Below are positions 63,801-64,000 of a DNA stretch of 64,000 bases, piece after piece. How positions within the stretch are numbered: position 1 is the first letter of the stretch; each line of letters begins with the position of its first letter. The translations under genes and the position numbers were made by a program. Source of the stretch: Flectonema sp. DT1601 (taxonomy: Eukaryota; Euglenozoa; Diplonemea; Diplonemida; Diplonemidae); the NCBI GenBank assembly GCA_964019425.1, contig OZ025789.1:682001-746000 (forward strand), in the 5' to 3' direction. The notes beneath the pieces were generated by a model. That model was not told the DNA's origin. It worked only from the letters and a program-made list of their open reading frames with translations, and did not search any database.

Positions 63801-64000
63801 TTAATAGTCTCTCTACTAATGTGATCCATTGCTTTTATGTATCCTCGGACATCTCCAAATTGTGAATAGAGTCGAGCAGCTTCCACAGTCTCTAGTGTAA
63901 CTTGCTTCATTCGAGTTGTTACCAATCGAAGGTTCCTCGCTTCGGTGTATGGCCCTCCTAAATCAGATGTTTGGGCAACAATTTCAGAACACGCAAAGCA
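60836..64000 (-). CDS. Membrane-bound class III adenylyl cyclase (5' end beyond window)
   Basis: The frame is open from the window edge to a TAG at 60836-60838, at least 1054 residues, with no start inside that must be used. About four to six membrane spans bracket two extracytoplasmic regions (roughly 290-470 and 560-760 counted from the edge), a sensor-like layout. A short linker then leads to one cyclase domain at about 835-1015. Metal-binding Asp residues are present (FTDFVGFT and GDAYF). The base-selecting pair is Lys (EKIKTIGD) and Asp (AYDLWG), the adenylyl-cyclase combination. The transition-state Asn and Arg of the VNxASR block are replaced (VTIAED). It forms cAMP if active, but may need a partner. 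Confidence 0.82.
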   Translation of the reverse strand, partial: CFACSEIVAQTSDLGGPYTEARNLRLVTTRMKQVTLETVEAARLYSQFGDVRGYIKAMDHISRETIKQLEYAMVRETAADTKVMHRILHGKMRQRKIKNSLLQSLSLATRAFNQESILTETVRDATWPTPDEYLHAETDPVTVLLYHADVRKSSDTYYSSDETHSLTINQLRKQAQSILFTGIFRENLHEVLANYEAIKNLAVLRDSFPDADIFIFLYAAACIVSVLLALRMIFSLSRKPTLSQYRSVRYVYAFVTLLVLIDVLLLYSFRSNIRTYDSRRETAFAFTRFADDTLTEASDLVRQTQLYSIDPNPSQLNKYVEDLKKDFFQSADKEFTYYKGGSSVEYERVRQALLKYWERMRSLEMISLSLATPDHTDESLSQGAAMFLRHAAWNFSTEEAQLATMFLAPLCDDRVYDCRTYVYTSKPRDMMNSENRANIAREVAFTVPYLEVFYQFNKLFQKEIDATLQTIESDMLQKEDNVYDRVVTLTTIGYVCCAITFIGVTSLLVHALIELAEKKQKHQTDNPLFRSLLFRCQVSLVVIATLICAIFAIGIYSVRMTSDEASGLNLASTREWLVARAMVFSHDLASGTSVVSGIAYSALKETVLVITQNVNKLYFGSSDTSDYSDVQGNSKQDFLTFGGDDFDGNNDILKSYYSDRCGTSPGSPLEPSVYSSPLNQVTMPLDLQLRVWQDDIRELLSHAENCYHSCTLLTTTLERLRSVVTPLVETLSHSSRLYEESATDSIDYNSAISKAVFIITFLTLIQLYNLVFRKMLSSLSQEESGTKGMLKMIPQDVMESVPAISEYLETGRVDNTEQLQKNFEQSEKLLANILPENVSRRLKSGENPIADMHNSVTILFTDFVGFTSISSNLNAVEIVSFLNEVFIEFDNIGELLEIEKIKTIGDAYFMAGGLDHTITDHAHRVVEAGLQMFRALSEHNERHPDRKELQMRLGCHTGPAVAGCIGVKKVAYDLWGESVTIAEDMESGGVPGRVHISPTTTELVEETYMIQPRGVSKLKMPTFLVAGRKVPSPYMHMLRKNYARPTSMMPKAGE

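Overview
This window is nuclear DNA of an intron-bearing, flagellated unicellular eukaryote with the standard genetic code; TAA, TAG and TGA all end host genes. The best guess at lineage is Euglenozoa or a relative, held at moderate confidence. Four things point that way. About twenty consecutive host genes from 394 to 45568 lie on the + strand, some separated by only 85-170 bp. Many start codons sit just after a T-rich tract ending in AG, as at spliced-leader acceptors. One protein resembles the N-terminal domain of the kinetoplastid protein BILBO1. The two large retroelements are an ingi/L1Tc-like LINE with a 2A peptide and a VIPER-like tyrosine-recombinase element, both types first described in trypanosomatids. 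Ordinary cis introns are also present (16 placed here, 59-257 nt, donor usually GTATGT or GTTTGT), which is unlike trypanosomes and would fit a diplonemid or another intron-rich lineage.

Layout. 0.4-9.6 kb: a RanBP2 zinc-finger protein, a CPA2-type cation/proton antiporter, a mucolipin (TRPML) channel, a dually acylated AMPK/MARK-like kinase and a multi-pass membrane protein. 11-18 kb: a small protein with a PP1-docking motif, then a 6.7-kb gap full of homopolymer tracts. 18-45.6 kb: an MFS sugar transporter with an added N-terminal SH3-like domain, a TSNAXIP1-like ciliary coiled-coil protein, an ankyrin protein, an unassigned basic-tailed protein, a secreted glycoprotein, a phytanoyl-CoA-dioxygenase-like enzyme, a degenerate RhoGAP protein, the BILBO1-NTD-like protein, a GT61 glycosyltransferase, a second ankyrin protein, a membrane-anchored unknown, CTR9 (Paf1 complex), Elongin B and a coiled-coil protein. 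45.6-59.2 kb is a transposon island: a MITE with 12-bp target duplication, a broken VIPER-like element on the - strand, a fragment of a relative, an AT-rich inserted segment and a nearly intact LINE ending 16 bp before a tRNA-Gln gene. 60-64 kb switches strand: a tail-anchored cytochrome b5 and the 3' part of a large membrane-bound adenylyl cyclase that runs off the window.

How things fit together. Mucolipin, antiporter, MFS transporter and cyclase are membrane transport and signalling proteins. CTR9 and Elongin B belong to transcription elongation complexes. The TSNAXIP1-like and BILBO1-like proteins suggest a flagellum. The most interesting sequence-level observations are the LINE's UGA-CUA-G readthrough context followed closely by a 2A peptide, a PDZ-like insert in the same polyprotein, and the contrast between T-poor cis-intron acceptors and T-rich acceptors in front of start codons. 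No CRISPR, rRNA or organellar genes were seen.
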